Origin: PALSA-693 sp963729695
Lineage (GTDB): Bacteria; Actinomycetota; Acidimicrobiia; Acidimicrobiales; Palsa-688
Assembly (NCBI GenBank): GCA_963729695.1
Contig: CAVSOT010000001.1
Span: 248,001-312,000, forward strand
DNA: 64,000 nucleotides
Direction of reading: 5' to 3'
The notes beneath the pieces are model-generated. The model did not search any database. It saw only the letters and a program-made list of their open reading frames with translations, and had not been told where the DNA came from. The translations under genes and the position numbers were made by a program. How positions within the stretch are numbered: position 1 is the stretch's first letter; the number at the start of each line of letters is the position of its first letter. Shown one piece after another: positions 8,531-17,419 of the stretch.

Positions 8531-10539
8531 GCTTCCGCCACCCGGGACACGCCCGCGGGCTGGCGAACCGGTTCGGGCTTCTCCTCGGCCGACGTCCCAC
8601 CGACCATGGCGCTGACCGGATCAGTCGGGCGGCGGCGCCGGCGTCCCGGCCAGGCCGAGAGCACCGCACCGACCAGCATCACGCCTCCGCCGACCCAGAT
8701 CCACATCACCAACGGCTCCACGATGACCCCGATCAAGACCGGCGCCCCGGCTTTGGCGGGCGTCTGAGCGAGCGTCAGGTACACATCCTCGGTTGGTCGG
8801 CTGCGCACCGAGGGCGTGCCTACCTCCTCCCCGGCGATGGGGTAGTCGCTGATCGCCGGCGAGTACACCTGACCCCCGTCCACCCGGATCTCGGCTTCCA
8901 CCGCGCTGCGGACCGGGGAGGTGACGCTGCGCATGCCGAGGAACGTGAAGGTGTGGCCGTCGTAGGCCGTGACCACACCGGGCCGCAGGGTGAGCTCGGT
9001 CTGCTTGGCGAAGGAGTGGCTGGCCGCAAAGCCCACGGCGATCAACACCACCCCGATGTGAACGATCATGCCGCCGTTCGCCCGGCCGACCAACCCTCGC
9101 CACCCTTGGCGGCGGCTGGCCAGGACCAGTTGCCGCAGCGCCGAGGCCGCCGCGAACGCCCCCAACCCAAAGGCCAGAAGCGGGTTCAACCCTCTGATGC
9201 CCGCGATGACGCACCCGACCAGCACGGCGACGGCCGCCGCGGCCGGCCAGAACAACCGTCGGCGCAGCAGCTCGGCGGACGCCTTTCGCCACGGCAGCAC
9301 CGGCGCCACGGCCATGAGGAACAACAGGCAGACGACGATCGGCATCGTCATCCGGTTGAAGTACGGGGCGCCCACCGTGATCTGCGACCCATTGACGGCC
9401 TGGGCGATCAGGGGAAAAACGGTACCCAGGAGCACCACCAGCGCGAAGGCCCCGAAGAGGAGGTTGTTGGCCAGGAAGGCGCCTTCGCGTGATATCGGCG
9501 AGTCAATGGAACCAGGTGATCGCAGCCGGTCGCCCCGCCAGGCGAGGAGTCCGATGGTGGTTGCGCAGATGATGCCGAAGAAGGTGAGCAGGACGGGACC
9601 GATGCCGGTGTTGTTGAACGAGTGCACGGACTCGAGGACCCCGGACCGGGTTAGGAAGGTGGCCAGGATGGTCAGGCTGAACGTGGCCATCACGAGGGAG
9701 AGGTTCCAGACGCGCAGCATCCCTCGGCGTTCCTGGACCATCACGGAGTGCAGGAACGCCGTGGCCGTCAACCAGGGTAAGAAGGCGGCGTTCTCCACCG
9801 GATCCCAGGCCCAGTAGCCGCCCCAGCCGAGGACTTGATAGCTCCACCAGGCCCCGAGAACCACGCCGACGGTGAGAAACGCCCAGGCGAAGAGGGTCCA
9901 GCGGCGGGTCTCGATGAGCCACCCCTCGCCGAATCGGCCGGTGATGAGGCTGGCGCAGGCGAAGGCGAACGGAACGGTGAAGCCGACCATCCCGAGGTAG
10001 AGCAACGGCGGGTGGAACGCCACCAGGACGTGGTCCTGCAGGAGCGGATCGGGTCCGGGTCCGTCGGTGGGCACGGCCCCGTGGACCGTGAGAAAGGGGT
10101 TGGAGACGGTGGCCATGACCCCGAAGAAGAAGGCGGCGACTGCGTACATAATCGCCGTCGCCCAGGCCACGAGCGAGTCAGCGCGCCGGGCCCGGAAGTG
10201 GATCGTCACCGCGACCAGGTAGCCGGCGAGGACGAGCCCCCACAGGAGGATGGATCCCGACAGGTCGGACCACATGGCCGTGATGCGGAACAGCACGGGA
10301 GTCGCCAGGCTGTCGTTGTTGGCCACGTACTGGAGGGTGAAGTCCCGGGTGAGGAGGGCGTACTGCAGCGCTCCGGTGGCGATCACCGCACCCAGCAGCA
10401 CCACCCCGGCGTAGATCCGGCCCGTCCGCAGCAGGTCGGGTCGGCCCCGTACCACGCCAAGGACCAGAGTGACACAGCCAGCCACCGCCGCGGCCAGGGC
10501 GAGGAAGACGGCGGTCTCGCCAATCACGGCGGCGGTCAT
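8527..10539 (-). CDS. ccmF: CcmF heme lyase subunit
   Basis: A 670-residue protein with many membrane helices. The tryptophan-rich heme motif WGGYWAWDPVEN is near residue 240, followed by the FLHSVMVQERRGMLRVWN segment characteristic of CcmF. A C-terminal extra-membrane domain (~540-625) precedes the last helix. CcmF attaches heme from CcmE to apocytochrome c. Length is full for the family. It overlaps ccmE and ccmG by ATGA junctions. Confidence 0.96.
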   Translation of the reverse strand: MTAAVIGETAVFLALAAAVAGCVTLVLGVVRGRPDLLRTGRIYAGVVLLGAVIATGALQYALLTRDFTLQYVANNDSLATPVLFRITAMWSDLSGSILLWGLVLAGYLVAVTIHFRARRADSLVAWATAIMYAVAAFFFGVMATVSNPFLTVHGAVPTDGPGPDPLLQDHVLVAFHPPLLYLGMVGFTVPFAFACASLITGRFGEGWLIETRRWTLFAWAFLTVGVVLGAWWSYQVLGWGGYWAWDPVENAAFLPWLTATAFLHSVMVQERRGMLRVWNLSLVMATFSLTILATFLTRSGVLESVHSFNNTGIGPVLLTFFGIICATTIGLLAWRGDRLRSPGSIDSPISREGAFLANNLLFGAFALVVLLGTVFPLIAQAVNGSQITVGAPYFNRMTMPIVVCLLFLMAVAPVLPWRKASAELLRRRLFWPAAAAVAVLVGCVIAGIRGLNPLLAFGLGAFAAASALRQLVLASRRQGWRGLVGRANGGMIVHIGVVLIAVGFAASHSFAKQTELTLRPGVVTAYDGHTFTFLGMRSVTSPVRSAVEAEIRVDGGQVYSPAISDYPIAGEEVGTPSVRSRPTEDVYLTLAQTPAKAGAPVLIGVIVEPLVMWIWVGGGVMLVGAVLSAWPGRRRRRPTDPVSAMVGGTSAEEKPEPVRQPAGVSRVAEA

Positions 10540-11213
10540 GAGCTGGATCCGCTCGACGAGCCCGAACTTCCGGACCCGCCCGAACCCCCAGACCCGCCAG
10601 AACCCCCAGACCCGCCCGAACCCCCAGACCCGCCCGAACCCCCAGACCCGCCCGAACCCCCAGACCCGCCCGGACCCCCAGACCCGCCCGAACCGCCAGA
10701 TGGCGTGGAACTACCCGCCCCGCTGCCAGTCGCTCCGCCGGAGGTGGTGCCGGAAGGCAGCTGCGACTTGAGCCGGTCGGGGTGGGCCTCCGTGTAGCTG
10801 GCCGAGTGCTTGACCATGATCTGGTCGGCGGCGTACACCGGTCCCTGCCAGTGCCCGTCGAGAACCACCGGAATCCCGGGCTTGAACAATTGAGGCGGCT
10901 GGCCGGTGTCCACGACCGGCACCGCGACCCCGCCGGCGTAGATCGAGAACTGGGTCGTCGAACCGACCTGGCGGACGTCCGACTCTACGGTGCCTTCGAT
11001 GCGGAACCGGCTGGTCCCGAGCTGGGCCTTGTCCGCGACGGCCTGATTGGCGGTCTTGAAGTACACGGTCGCGTTGTTGAGGCCCTCCGCCACGATGAAC
11101 GCCAGCGCGCCCAGGATGACGATCCCAGCCACGACCTGCCGACGGCGCGAGCCCAGCAGCCGGCGCCGGAGGCGCGGCGGCTCGACGGCCGGAGGCCGGG
11201 TGCTCAGCGCCAC
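10536..11213 (-). CDS. ccmE: CcmE heme chaperone with Gly/Ser-rich tail
   Basis: About 225 residues. One N-terminal membrane helix (VVAGIVILGALAFIVAEGL) is followed by the OB-fold heme chaperone domain, with the heme-binding His in VKHSASY (HxxxY). After about residue 160 the protein becomes a Gly/Ser tail of repeated GGSGGS units, an unusual extension for CcmE. CcmE carries heme from CcmABCD to CcmF. GTG start at 11213 lies inside the end of ccmD. The longer open frame upstream is a shadow of ccmD and ccmC and is not used. Confidence 0.93.
   Translation of the reverse strand: MALSTRPPAVEPPRLRRRLLGSRRRQVVAGIVILGALAFIVAEGLNNATVYFKTANQAVADKAQLGTSRFRIEGTVESDVRQVGSTTQFSIYAGGVAVPVVDTGQPPQLFKPGIPVVLDGHWQGPVYAADQIMVKHSASYTEAHPDRLKSQLPSGTTSGGATGSGAGSSTPSGGSGGSGGPGGSGGSGGSGGSGGSGGSGGSGGSGGSGGSGGSGSSGSSSGSSS
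10573..10698. repeat. 18-bp tandem repeat encoding the CcmE tail
   Basis: About seven units close to CGCCCGAACCCCCAGACC run in frame through the 3' end of ccmE and encode Gly-Gly-Ser repeats on the minus strand. Near-identical units suggest slippage expansion. The period keeps the frame, so the tail length could vary between strains. Confidence 0.9.
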
Positions 11214-11332
11214 GTGCGCTCGCCATCCGGGAGGCTGCGAGACAGGACGCGCCCGCGGCGAAGCGTCCGCCAGGCATACAGCGCCAGGATGACGGCGGCG
11301 GCACCCCAGCCGCCTGCGACGTAGTCGTTCAC
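11204..11332 (-). CDS. ccmD: CcmD, small heme exporter accessory protein
   Basis: A 42-residue peptide read directly from the gap between ccmC and ccmE. It starts VNDYVAGGWGAAAVILALYA, a short polar N-terminus and a single membrane helix, followed by a basic tail (WRTLRRGR). Size, topology, charge and position are those of CcmD, which joins the CcmABC exporter and helps release heme-loaded CcmE. The GTG start overlaps the ccmC stop (GTGA) and the stop lies 9 bp inside ccmE, so it is translationally linked on both sides. Confidence 0.88.
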   Translation of the reverse strand: MNDYVAGGWGAAAVILALYAWRTLRRGRVLSRSLPDGERTWR

Positions 11333-12105
11333 GGCTGTCCTGCGTGTTCTGGGGTCGTGTCTTTCGGCATCGCCTCGCCCGCCGGCGTGGCTTCGGCGCG
11401 CCGTTCGGCAATGGCGGTGGCGAACCCCTCGACTTCAAACCGGTCCTCGAGCACTTCGACCCGGTAGCGGTGGACGAGCAGCCAGGCGAAGAGGAAGGCG
11501 TAGGCGGCGAACGACAACAGCATCCCGACCAGCTGCCACCCGTGGATGAGCGGATTGGCCCGCAGCAGGGTGTTGCCCTGGTGCAGCGTCTGCCACCAGT
11601 TCGTCGCCTCGTGGTCCACCGGCACGAGGAGGGCGGCCACCACGCCGACGACCGCGGACACCATGGCGCGAGCCCGCCGGTCGGCGATGGCCCGGCGCAG
11701 GGCGAGGTACCCGACGAACACCGCCAGCAACAGCGCGGTCAGGGTGAGGCGGGCGTCCCACGTCCACCACACGCCCCAGGATCCCCGGCCCCAAATAGAA
11801 CCTGTGACAAGGGTGATCACGCAGAACACCACGCCCACCTCGGCGGAGGCGACGGCCAGGCGGTCCCACCGCCAGCTCCGGGTCCTCGGCCAGAGATAGG
11901 CCAGGCTGGCGAGCGCACACAGCCCGAAGCCCACGTAGCAGGTGGTCGCCGCCGCTGGGTGGACGTAGATGAGGCGGACCAGATTGCCCTGCACCACGTC
12001 CGGCGGGGACACGATCAGGCCCACCCAGGCCGTCAAGGCCACGAACACCAGGGCCGTCCAGCCCAGGATGCGAGTCACTCGATCGCCCGTACCGCGCCGC
12101 GTCAC
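11329..12105 (-). CDS. ccmC: CcmC heme-handling membrane protein
   Basis: About 258 residues with six membrane helices and the tryptophan-rich motif GSWGVWWTWDARLT near residue 125. Flanking His residues (YVHPA, LHQGNTL) act as heme ligands in this family. CcmC loads heme onto CcmE. The GTG start at 12105 overlaps the ccmB stop by GTGA; the upstream extension of the open frame lies within ccmB and is rejected. The C-terminal ~35 residues are a cytoplasmic polar tail. Confidence 0.95.
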   Translation of the reverse strand: MTRRGTGDRVTRILGWTALVFVALTAWVGLIVSPPDVVQGNLVRLIYVHPAAATTCYVGFGLCALASLAYLWPRTRSWRWDRLAVASAEVGVVFCVITLVTGSIWGRGSWGVWWTWDARLTLTALLLAVFVGYLALRRAIADRRARAMVSAVVGVVAALLVPVDHEATNWWQTLHQGNTLLRANPLIHGWQLVGMLLSFAAYAFLFAWLLVHRYRVEVLEDRFEVEGFATAIAERRAEATPAGEAMPKDTTPEHAGQP

Positions 12106-12770
12106 GCCTCCTCCACCAGTGTCGAGAAACCCAATATCCCCACCGTGACGTAGATGGCGGCGAAGCTCGCCAGCAGCGTCAACCACTTCCAACCGTCAGT
12201 CTGAGATTGCCCCAGGGCGGCCATCCAACACTGGGTGGCGGCCAGGAGGACGGGCGCGACTACCGGCAGGATCAGCAGCGGCAGCAACGTCTCGCGCACC
12301 CGCAGCCCGGAGGCCATCATGCCATACACAGTGCCCGCCGAGGCCAGGCCGACGGTGGCAGCCACGGCTGCGGCGACGAGCAGACCAGGATCGCGCAGGT
12401 CGGCATCGAAGAGGACGACCACCCCGATTCCGAGCAGGATCTCCAGAACGACCAGCTGGGCCGCAATCGCAGCCGCCTTTCCGAGGAAGATCCCGGCCGG
12501 GTCCAAGCCTGACAAGCGGAGGCCGTCGCGCCCGCCGTCAACTGACTCGATGGCAAAGCTGCGCTGCACGGCGAGTAGCGAGCACAGCAGCACCGCCATC
12601 CAGAACAAACCGGAGGCCGCCTGAGTGAGGAGAGTGTGGTTCTGGTCGAACGCGAACCCGAACAGCAACAGCACCAGAATGGCGTACGGCGCCACTTGCA
12701 TGGTCGCGACCCGGCTGCGCATCTCGATGCGCAGGTCCTTGCCGCCGACCAACATCGCGTCACGCCACAT
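12102..12770 (-). CDS. ccmB: CcmB heme exporter ABC permease
   Basis: A 222-residue membrane protein with about six helices. The N-terminus carries LVGGKDLRIEMRSR, the family's cytoplasmic entry segment, then SVDGGRDGLRLSGLDP between helices 2 and 3, also typical of CcmB. It forms the membrane part of the CcmAB ABC complex that drives release of holo-CcmE. Start ATG 12770 overlaps ccmA by 11 bp; ATG at 12755 is possible. Confidence 0.93.
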   Translation of the reverse strand: MWRDAMLVGGKDLRIEMRSRVATMQVAPYAILVLLLFGFAFDQNHTLLTQAASGLFWMAVLLCSLLAVQRSFAIESVDGGRDGLRLSGLDPAGIFLGKAAAIAAQLVVLEILLGIGVVVLFDADLRDPGLLVAAAVAATVGLASAGTVYGMMASGLRVRETLLPLLILPVVAPVLLAATQCWMAALGQSQTDGWKWLTLLASFAAIYVTVGILGFSTLVEEA

Positions 12771-13461
12771 GCATCGAGGCCTTTAGGGGAAGGGGGCCAG
12801 CCTTCAGGGGAAAGGGGTCAGCCGGGACGCTGATCATGCCCCCCGCCACCGTCACGATCCGCTCGGCCAGATCCTGGGCCCGGTCGTGCTCGTGGGAGGC
12901 CAGCAACACGGTCGCTCCTCGCCTGACCGCATCCCGAACCAGCCCGTCGAGAAGGTCCCGGTGTTCGGCGTCGAGCCCGGCATGGGGTTCGTCGAGCAGC
13001 CACAGCTCCGGGTCGCGCGCCACCAACGCCGCCAGGGCGACGCGCCGCCGCTGCCCGGCGGACAAGGCGCTGACGGCGGTCCCGGGCAACCGGCCGACCA
13101 GACCCAGCCGCTCCAGGGACGGGGCGACCCCGGCGACGGGCCGCCCGGCTGCTCGCACCGCGAACCGCACGTTGTCGGCGGCGGTCAGATCGTCGTACAG
13201 CCCGGTGGCGTGACCGAGCAAGCCCACCCGCCGCCGGACCGCTCGGGGGTCGGCCACCAGATCCTCACCCAGCACGCGGGCCTCGCCGCTGGCGACCCGT
13301 AGGAGGCCGGCGCAGGCTCGCAGCAGGCTGGTCTTGCCGGCACCGTTGGCCCCCTGGAGGAGGACGATCTCGCCCCGGCCTACGTCCAGATCGACGCCGG
13401 CCAGCACCGGGAAGCGGCCAACCAGCGCCACTGCGGAACGAAAGCGGATGACAGGGTCCAT
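12760..13461 (-). CDS. ccmA: CcmA heme exporter ATPase
   Basis: A 233-residue ABC ATPase. Walker A GANGAGKT is near residue 38, signature LSAGQRRRVALAAL near 133, Walker B LWLLDEPHAGLD near 155, and the switch His in LLASHEHDRA. It powers the CcmABCD complex at the inner face of the membrane. The C-terminus holds a small PLKAGPLPLKA internal repeat not needed for the fold. It follows ccdA by ~84 bp on the same strand. Confidence 0.95.
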   Translation of the reverse strand: MDPVIRFRSAVALVGRFPVLAGVDLDVGRGEIVLLQGANGAGKTSLLRACAGLLRVASGEARVLGEDLVADPRAVRRRVGLLGHATGLYDDLTAADNVRFAVRAAGRPVAGVAPSLERLGLVGRLPGTAVSALSAGQRRRVALAALVARDPELWLLDEPHAGLDAEHRDLLDGLVRDAVRRGATVLLASHEHDRAQDLAERIVTVAGGMISVPADPFPLKAGPLPLKASMHVA

Positions 13462-13545
13462 GACGGCCGACCCAACGGTAGCGAGGCCGGCCCCTTGGTT
13501 GCCATCCGGGGTCAGCCGTTCGGCCCCTCCGAAGGGTCGACGGGC

Positions 13546-14325
13546 TCAGACCGTCGACAGGCGGCCGAGGCCGAGCGCTTGCAGCACATCCGAGAACCAC
13601 GTCGACAAAACGTGCAGGTTGTCGGTGAGCAGCAGAACGCCCAGACCAGCCAGGAGCAGGCCCGAGACCAGGTTGATGGCGCGGAGGTGGGCCCGGGCGA
13701 ACGTCAGCACTCCGGTAAGCCGGCTGAAGGCGACCCCGGCCAGCACGAACGGCACTCCGAGCCCCAGCGAATACGCCACCAGCATGGCCTCACCCCGCCC
13801 GAGCGTCTGGGTGTCGCTCGCCAGACTGAGGACGGCCGCCAGCACCGGACCGATGCACGGCGTCCACCCGAACGCGAACGCCATGCCCATCACGGGAGCG
13901 GCCCACTCACCGAGGCGGGAGGGGGCTACGTGCCAGCGCCGTTCCCGCAGGATCCAGGCGGGGCGCAGCAGGCCGGCGAACAACAGGCCCGCCACCACGA
14001 TGACGATCCCGGCGATCTGGTTCAGGAGCTGCTCGTGGGCCCGCAAGGTCTGGCCCAGGCTGGAGGCGGTCGCCTCCAGCGCGGCGAACACCACGGTGAA
14101 GCCGGCGACGAACAACAGGGTGGACCGCAGGAGCCGGCGCTGGTCCGGGCGGGACGCCACGGCGAGCTCGGCGCTGCTCAGCCCGGACATCATGCAGAGG
14201 TAGGACGGCACCAGGGGCAGTACGCACGGCGAGAGGAAGGAGATGATCCCGCCGCCGAACGCCACCACGAAGCCGACCGGCGAATGCAGGATGAGATGGT
14301 TGCCATCCATGGACCGACCAATCAT
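13546..14325 (-). CDS. ccdA: CcdA-type thiol-disulfide membrane transporter
   Basis: A 259-residue, six-helix membrane protein of the DsbD/CcdA family. It has the two transmembrane redox cysteines expected: FLSPCVLPLVPSYL near residue 35 and GWTPCIGPVL near 155. It moves reducing equivalents from cytoplasmic thioredoxin to CcmG and CcmH. It is the first gene of the ccm operon and starts 55 bp from a divergent gene. Start ATG 14325 or 14310. Confidence 0.93.
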   Translation of the reverse strand: MIGRSMDGNHLILHSPVGFVVAFGGGIISFLSPCVLPLVPSYLCMMSGLSSAELAVASRPDQRRLLRSTLLFVAGFTVVFAALEATASSLGQTLRAHEQLLNQIAGIVIVVAGLLFAGLLRPAWILRERRWHVAPSRLGEWAAPVMGMAFAFGWTPCIGPVLAAVLSLASDTQTLGRGEAMLVAYSLGLGVPFVLAGVAFSRLTGVLTFARAHLRAINLVSGLLLAGLGVLLLTDNLHVLSTWFSDVLQALGLGRLSTV

Positions 14326-14380
14326 GACACCCGCCCGGGTCCCTAAGCCTGCGCCGGGCTGCGGTTAGCGTCGCGGCACG

Positions 14381-14977
14381 ATGTCGCTCGTTCTTTTCGC
14401 GCTGGCGGCCGGCACGGTCGTCGGGCTGGCGTGTGGCGGGAGCCTGCGCCGGCTCGGTGAGGCCCGGCTCCGCTGGGTGGGAGTGCTGCTGGTCGGTGCT
14501 GCCTGCGAACTCGCCGGCTCGCGTTGGGGTGCGGGCGACCTCGGCGACGCCCTGTTGATCGCCGGCTATGTCCTGCTGGTGGGCTTCGCGCTCCGCAATG
14601 CCGCGCTGACGGGCATGCTCCTCGTGGCCATCGGCCTGGCCGCCAATCTCACGGTGATCGCCCTCGACGGCGGGATGCCAGTCGCCGGGATCCCCTCCGG
14701 CCATTACGGGGTTCGCCATCACGCCGAGCGATCGAGCGACCAGCTCATCGGACTGGCCGATACCGTGCACCTCGCCCCCCTCGGCGAGATCGTGTCGGCC
14801 GGCGACATCGTCCTGTCCTTGGGCGTGGCCACCGTCATGGTTGGCCTCATCCGACCCCGACCCCGACCCCGTCGCCGGCGCGCCTCGGGTGGGCTCCGGC
14901 CGGTCGGGAATCGTGACCGGCTCGGATCGGAATCGCCCGATGCGGCTGGCCGCCCGCGTGCCGCCGCCGACGCATGA
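14381..14977 (+). CDS. DUF5317-type membrane protein
   Basis: A 198-residue protein with about five membrane helices in residues 1-165 and an Arg-rich cytoplasmic tail. The segment ALDGGMPV in a loop and the overall pattern match DUF5317 proteins of actinobacteria. No function is known. It overlaps the next gene by ATGA, so the two are co-translated. It is divergent from ccdA with a 55-bp gap that must hold both promoters. Confidence 0.75.
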   Translation: MSLVLFALAAGTVVGLACGGSLRRLGEARLRWVGVLLVGAACELAGSRWGAGDLGDALLIAGYVLLVGFALRNAALTGMLLVAIGLAANLTVIALDGGMPVAGIPSGHYGVRHHAERSSDQLIGLADTVHLAPLGEIVSAGDIVLSLGVATVMVGLIRPRPRPRRRRASGGLRPVGNRDRLGSESPDAAGRPRAAADA

Positions 14978-16083
14978 CCGGTTCCCCGCCGCGGGCCGTC
15001 ACCATCTCGTACCGACTGGGCGGGCCCGATGGGGTGTCGGTGGAGGCGGCCAAATGGCAGTGGGCCCTGCGGGAGCTGGGGTTCGAGGTGCGCAGTGTGG
15101 CCGGTGGCGGGCGGGTCGACGTCCTCCTGCCTGGACTGGAGGCGGGGGCCTGGCTGACCGGACAGCCGTCGGCCCCCCTCGACCGGGACGCCCTGGCCCG
15201 GTCGCTCGAGGACGCCGACCTCGTCATCGTGGAGAACCTCTGCTCCCTGCCGCTCAATCCGGAAGCGGGACAGGCGGTCGCCGCCATCCTCCGCGGCAGG
15301 CCGGCGGTTCTGCGGCACCATGACCTGCCCTGGCAGCGGGCCCGGTTCGCCGACGCCCCGCCGCCGCCGGACGACCCGGCCTGGGTGCACGTGACCATCA
15401 ACGAACGCTCCCGGCACGAGCTGGCCGACCGCGGCATCGCCGCCACCGTGATCCGCAACGCTTTCGACACCAACCCGGGCCTGGGAGATCGGACCGAGGC
15501 CCGCCGCAGCCTCGGGCTGGTCGACCGCGACCGGTTGGTCCTGCAGCCGACCCGGGCCATCCCCCGCAAGGACGTGCCCGCCGGCCTGTCCCTCGCAGAG
15601 TCCCTAGAAGCCACCTACTGGCTGCTGGGCCCAGCGGAGGAGGGCTACGAGCAGGAGCTGGACCAGCTGCTGGCGGCGGCCCCCGTTCCCGTCCGGCGCG
15701 GACCGGTCCCGCCGATGGTCGGGCGCGACGGCATCGAACATGCGTACGCGGCCTGCGACGCCGTCGTGTTCCCGTCCAGATGGGAAGGCTTCGGAAACCC
15801 GCCCGTCGAGGCCGCCATCTTCCGGAAACCGGCCGCGGTGGGGCGCTACCCGGTGGCGGAAGAGCTCCGCGCCCTGGGATTCGAGTGGTTCGACTCTTCC
15901 TGCCCCGAACCGCTGGCCCGCTGGCTCGACGACCCGGATGTGGGCCTGCTGGATCGCAATTTGGCGGTCGTTCGGCAACGCCTCGATATCGCCGACCTGC
16001 CCGGGCGGCTGGGATCCGTCTTGGCGGATCGGGGTTGGGTCGTCCCGGTGGGAGCCACCTACCGAGGAGTAAGGTTGAGCTGA
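14974..16083 (+). CDS. Glycosyltransferase, GT-B fold (GT1/GT4-like)
   Basis: A 369-residue protein. The N-terminal domain starts YRLGGPDGVSVEAAKWQWAL, a nucleotide-sugar GT-B glycine loop. The C-terminal domain has the E-rich segment WEGFGNPPVEAAIFRKPA near 270, matching the donor-binding motif of GT4 enzymes. It would transfer a sugar from a nucleotide donor to an unknown cytosolic or membrane acceptor. It overlaps the DUF5317 gene (ATGA), suggesting a joint role at the envelope. No other glycan genes are nearby. Confidence 0.85.
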   Translation: MTGSPPRAVTISYRLGGPDGVSVEAAKWQWALRELGFEVRSVAGGGRVDVLLPGLEAGAWLTGQPSAPLDRDALARSLEDADLVIVENLCSLPLNPEAGQAVAAILRGRPAVLRHHDLPWQRARFADAPPPPDDPAWVHVTINERSRHELADRGIAATVIRNAFDTNPGLGDRTEARRSLGLVDRDRLVLQPTRAIPRKDVPAGLSLAESLEATYWLLGPAEEGYEQELDQLLAAAPVPVRRGPVPPMVGRDGIEHAYAACDAVVFPSRWEGFGNPPVEAAIFRKPAAVGRYPVAEELRALGFEWFDSSCPEPLARWLDDPDVGLLDRNLAVVRQRLDIADLPGRLGSVLADRGWVVPVGATYRGVRLS

Positions 16084-16113
16084 CCGAGGAGGCCCCCGAA
16101 AAGGGGGAAGGAC

Positions 16114-16824
16114 ATGCAGTCAACCAACGCTGCAGCCGTACCCCGACGGGCGGGCCTGAGCGAGGTCCGGCAACGGTTGCCGGCGGCGGTACGACGGAGT
16201 CAGCCCCTCGAGGTGGCCCTGGCCCGATTCGGACCGAACGGGTTTCACGGCACGTCCATGGAGGAGATCGCGGAGGCAGCCGGCGTCACCAAGCCGGTGC
16301 TCTACCAGCATTTCGGGTTCAAACGTTCCCTGTACCTGGAGCTGCTGGAAACGGTCGGCGAGGAGTTGCTGGGCGAAGTCACCGAACGGGTTTGCGCCGA
16401 GACCGACCCGTACCGGCGGGTCCTGGCCGGCTTCCAGGCCTATTTCCGCTTCGTGTGCGAACGCACCAACTCCTTCCGCCTCCTCTTCGGCAGCGGGGCT
16501 CGGAAGACCGACGAGTTCGCCGAAGCCATCGGATCGTGGGAGACGCGGGTGGCCGCCAGCGTCGCCTCGTTCATCGAGGCGGACATCGAGGCCGACCATC
16601 GCGACCTTCTCGGTTACGCGATCGTCGGTCTCGGCGAGGTGGCGGCCCGATCGTGGGTCAGCCGCCACCTCGCCGATCGGTCTACCCTCACCCCTCCGGA
16701 AGCCGAAGTGCTGGCCGTCCGGTTGGCCGATCTGGTGTGGGCCGGCCTCCGTGCCCTGCCCACGGATCCGCGTCGAGGGGGGGCGCCCCGGCATGAGGCG
16801 AAACGGGCGCAGCTGGGCGGCTAG
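16114..16824 (+). CDS. TetR-family transcriptional regulator
   Basis: A 236-residue protein. The helix-turn-helix is at residues ~32-75 (FHGTSMEEIAEAAGVTKPVLYQHFGFKR split across helices 2-4) and a C-terminal ligand-binding domain follows. A CCCCCGAAAAGGGGG hairpin at 16092-16106 precedes the start and overlaps the ribosome-binding region, which could limit translation. Its stop codon shares a CTAG with the stop of the convergent peroxiredoxin gene. The regulated genes are unknown; lipid metabolism genes lie nearby. Confidence 0.92.
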   Translation: MQSTNAAAVPRRAGLSEVRQRLPAAVRRSQPLEVALARFGPNGFHGTSMEEIAEAAGVTKPVLYQHFGFKRSLYLELLETVGEELLGEVTERVCAETDPYRRVLAGFQAYFRFVCERTNSFRLLFGSGARKTDEFAEAIGSWETRVAASVASFIEADIEADHRDLLGYAIVGLGEVAARSWVSRHLADRSTLTPPEAEVLAVRLADLVWAGLRALPTDPRRGGAPRHEAKRAQLGG

Positions 16825-17303
16825 AGCTTGGCCAGGACCTTGTCGGCGCTGCTCACGTCCAAGCCGAGCGAGTCCTCGACCGCGAGGTCCTTGACGACCC
16901 CGTCCTCCAGGATGGCTGCATACCGCTTTGATCGAATGCCGAGACCACCCGCGGTGAGGTCGACCTCCAGCCCGAGAGCCTTGGTCAACGCCGCCGAACC
17001 GTCGGCCACCAGGGTCACCTTTTCCCCGACCTCATTGGCTTCGCCCCACGCCTTCATGACGAACGCGTCGTTCACGGAGACGCACGCGATGGTGTCCACG
17101 CCCTTGGCCGTAAGGTCCTCGGCCCGCAGCACGAAGCCAGGCAGGTGGTAGTCGTTGCACGTCGGGGTGAACGCTCCCGGCAGACCGAAGAGCACGACCC
17201 GACCGTGACCGAGCAGCTCGCCCGTCTGGGCCGGCTGGGGGCCATCGGGTCCGGGGACCTGCACCGTGACATCGGGGATCTTGTCGCCTACTGCGATCGT
17301 CAT
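16821..17303 (-). CDS. Peroxiredoxin, Prx5/AhpE-like redoxin
   Basis: A 160-residue protein with the peroxidatic Cys in GAFTPTCNDYHLPGF near residue 48, the hallmark of Prx5-type enzymes, and SVNDAFVMKAW downstream. It reduces hydrogen peroxide and organic peroxides in the cytosol with thiol donors. ATG at 17303 has AGGAGG four bases upstream and is preferred to the TTG three bases earlier. The stop codon overlaps that of the TetR gene. Confidence 0.95.
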   Translation of the reverse strand: MTIAVGDKIPDVTVQVPGPDGPQPAQTGELLGHGRVVLFGLPGAFTPTCNDYHLPGFVLRAEDLTAKGVDTIACVSVNDAFVMKAWGEANEVGEKVTLVADGSAALTKALGLEVDLTAGGLGIRSKRYAAILEDGVVKDLAVEDSLGLDVSSADKVLAKL

Positions 17304-17419
17304 CAAACCTCCTGAAGGCTGGCGGGTATCCGCTCAGCCTATGGGCCTGGATCGAGACGACGGCGAGGGGGCCGCGTTCGCCACCCCCTACACGCCCCGT
17401 TGGTCGTAGCGTGGGAGGC

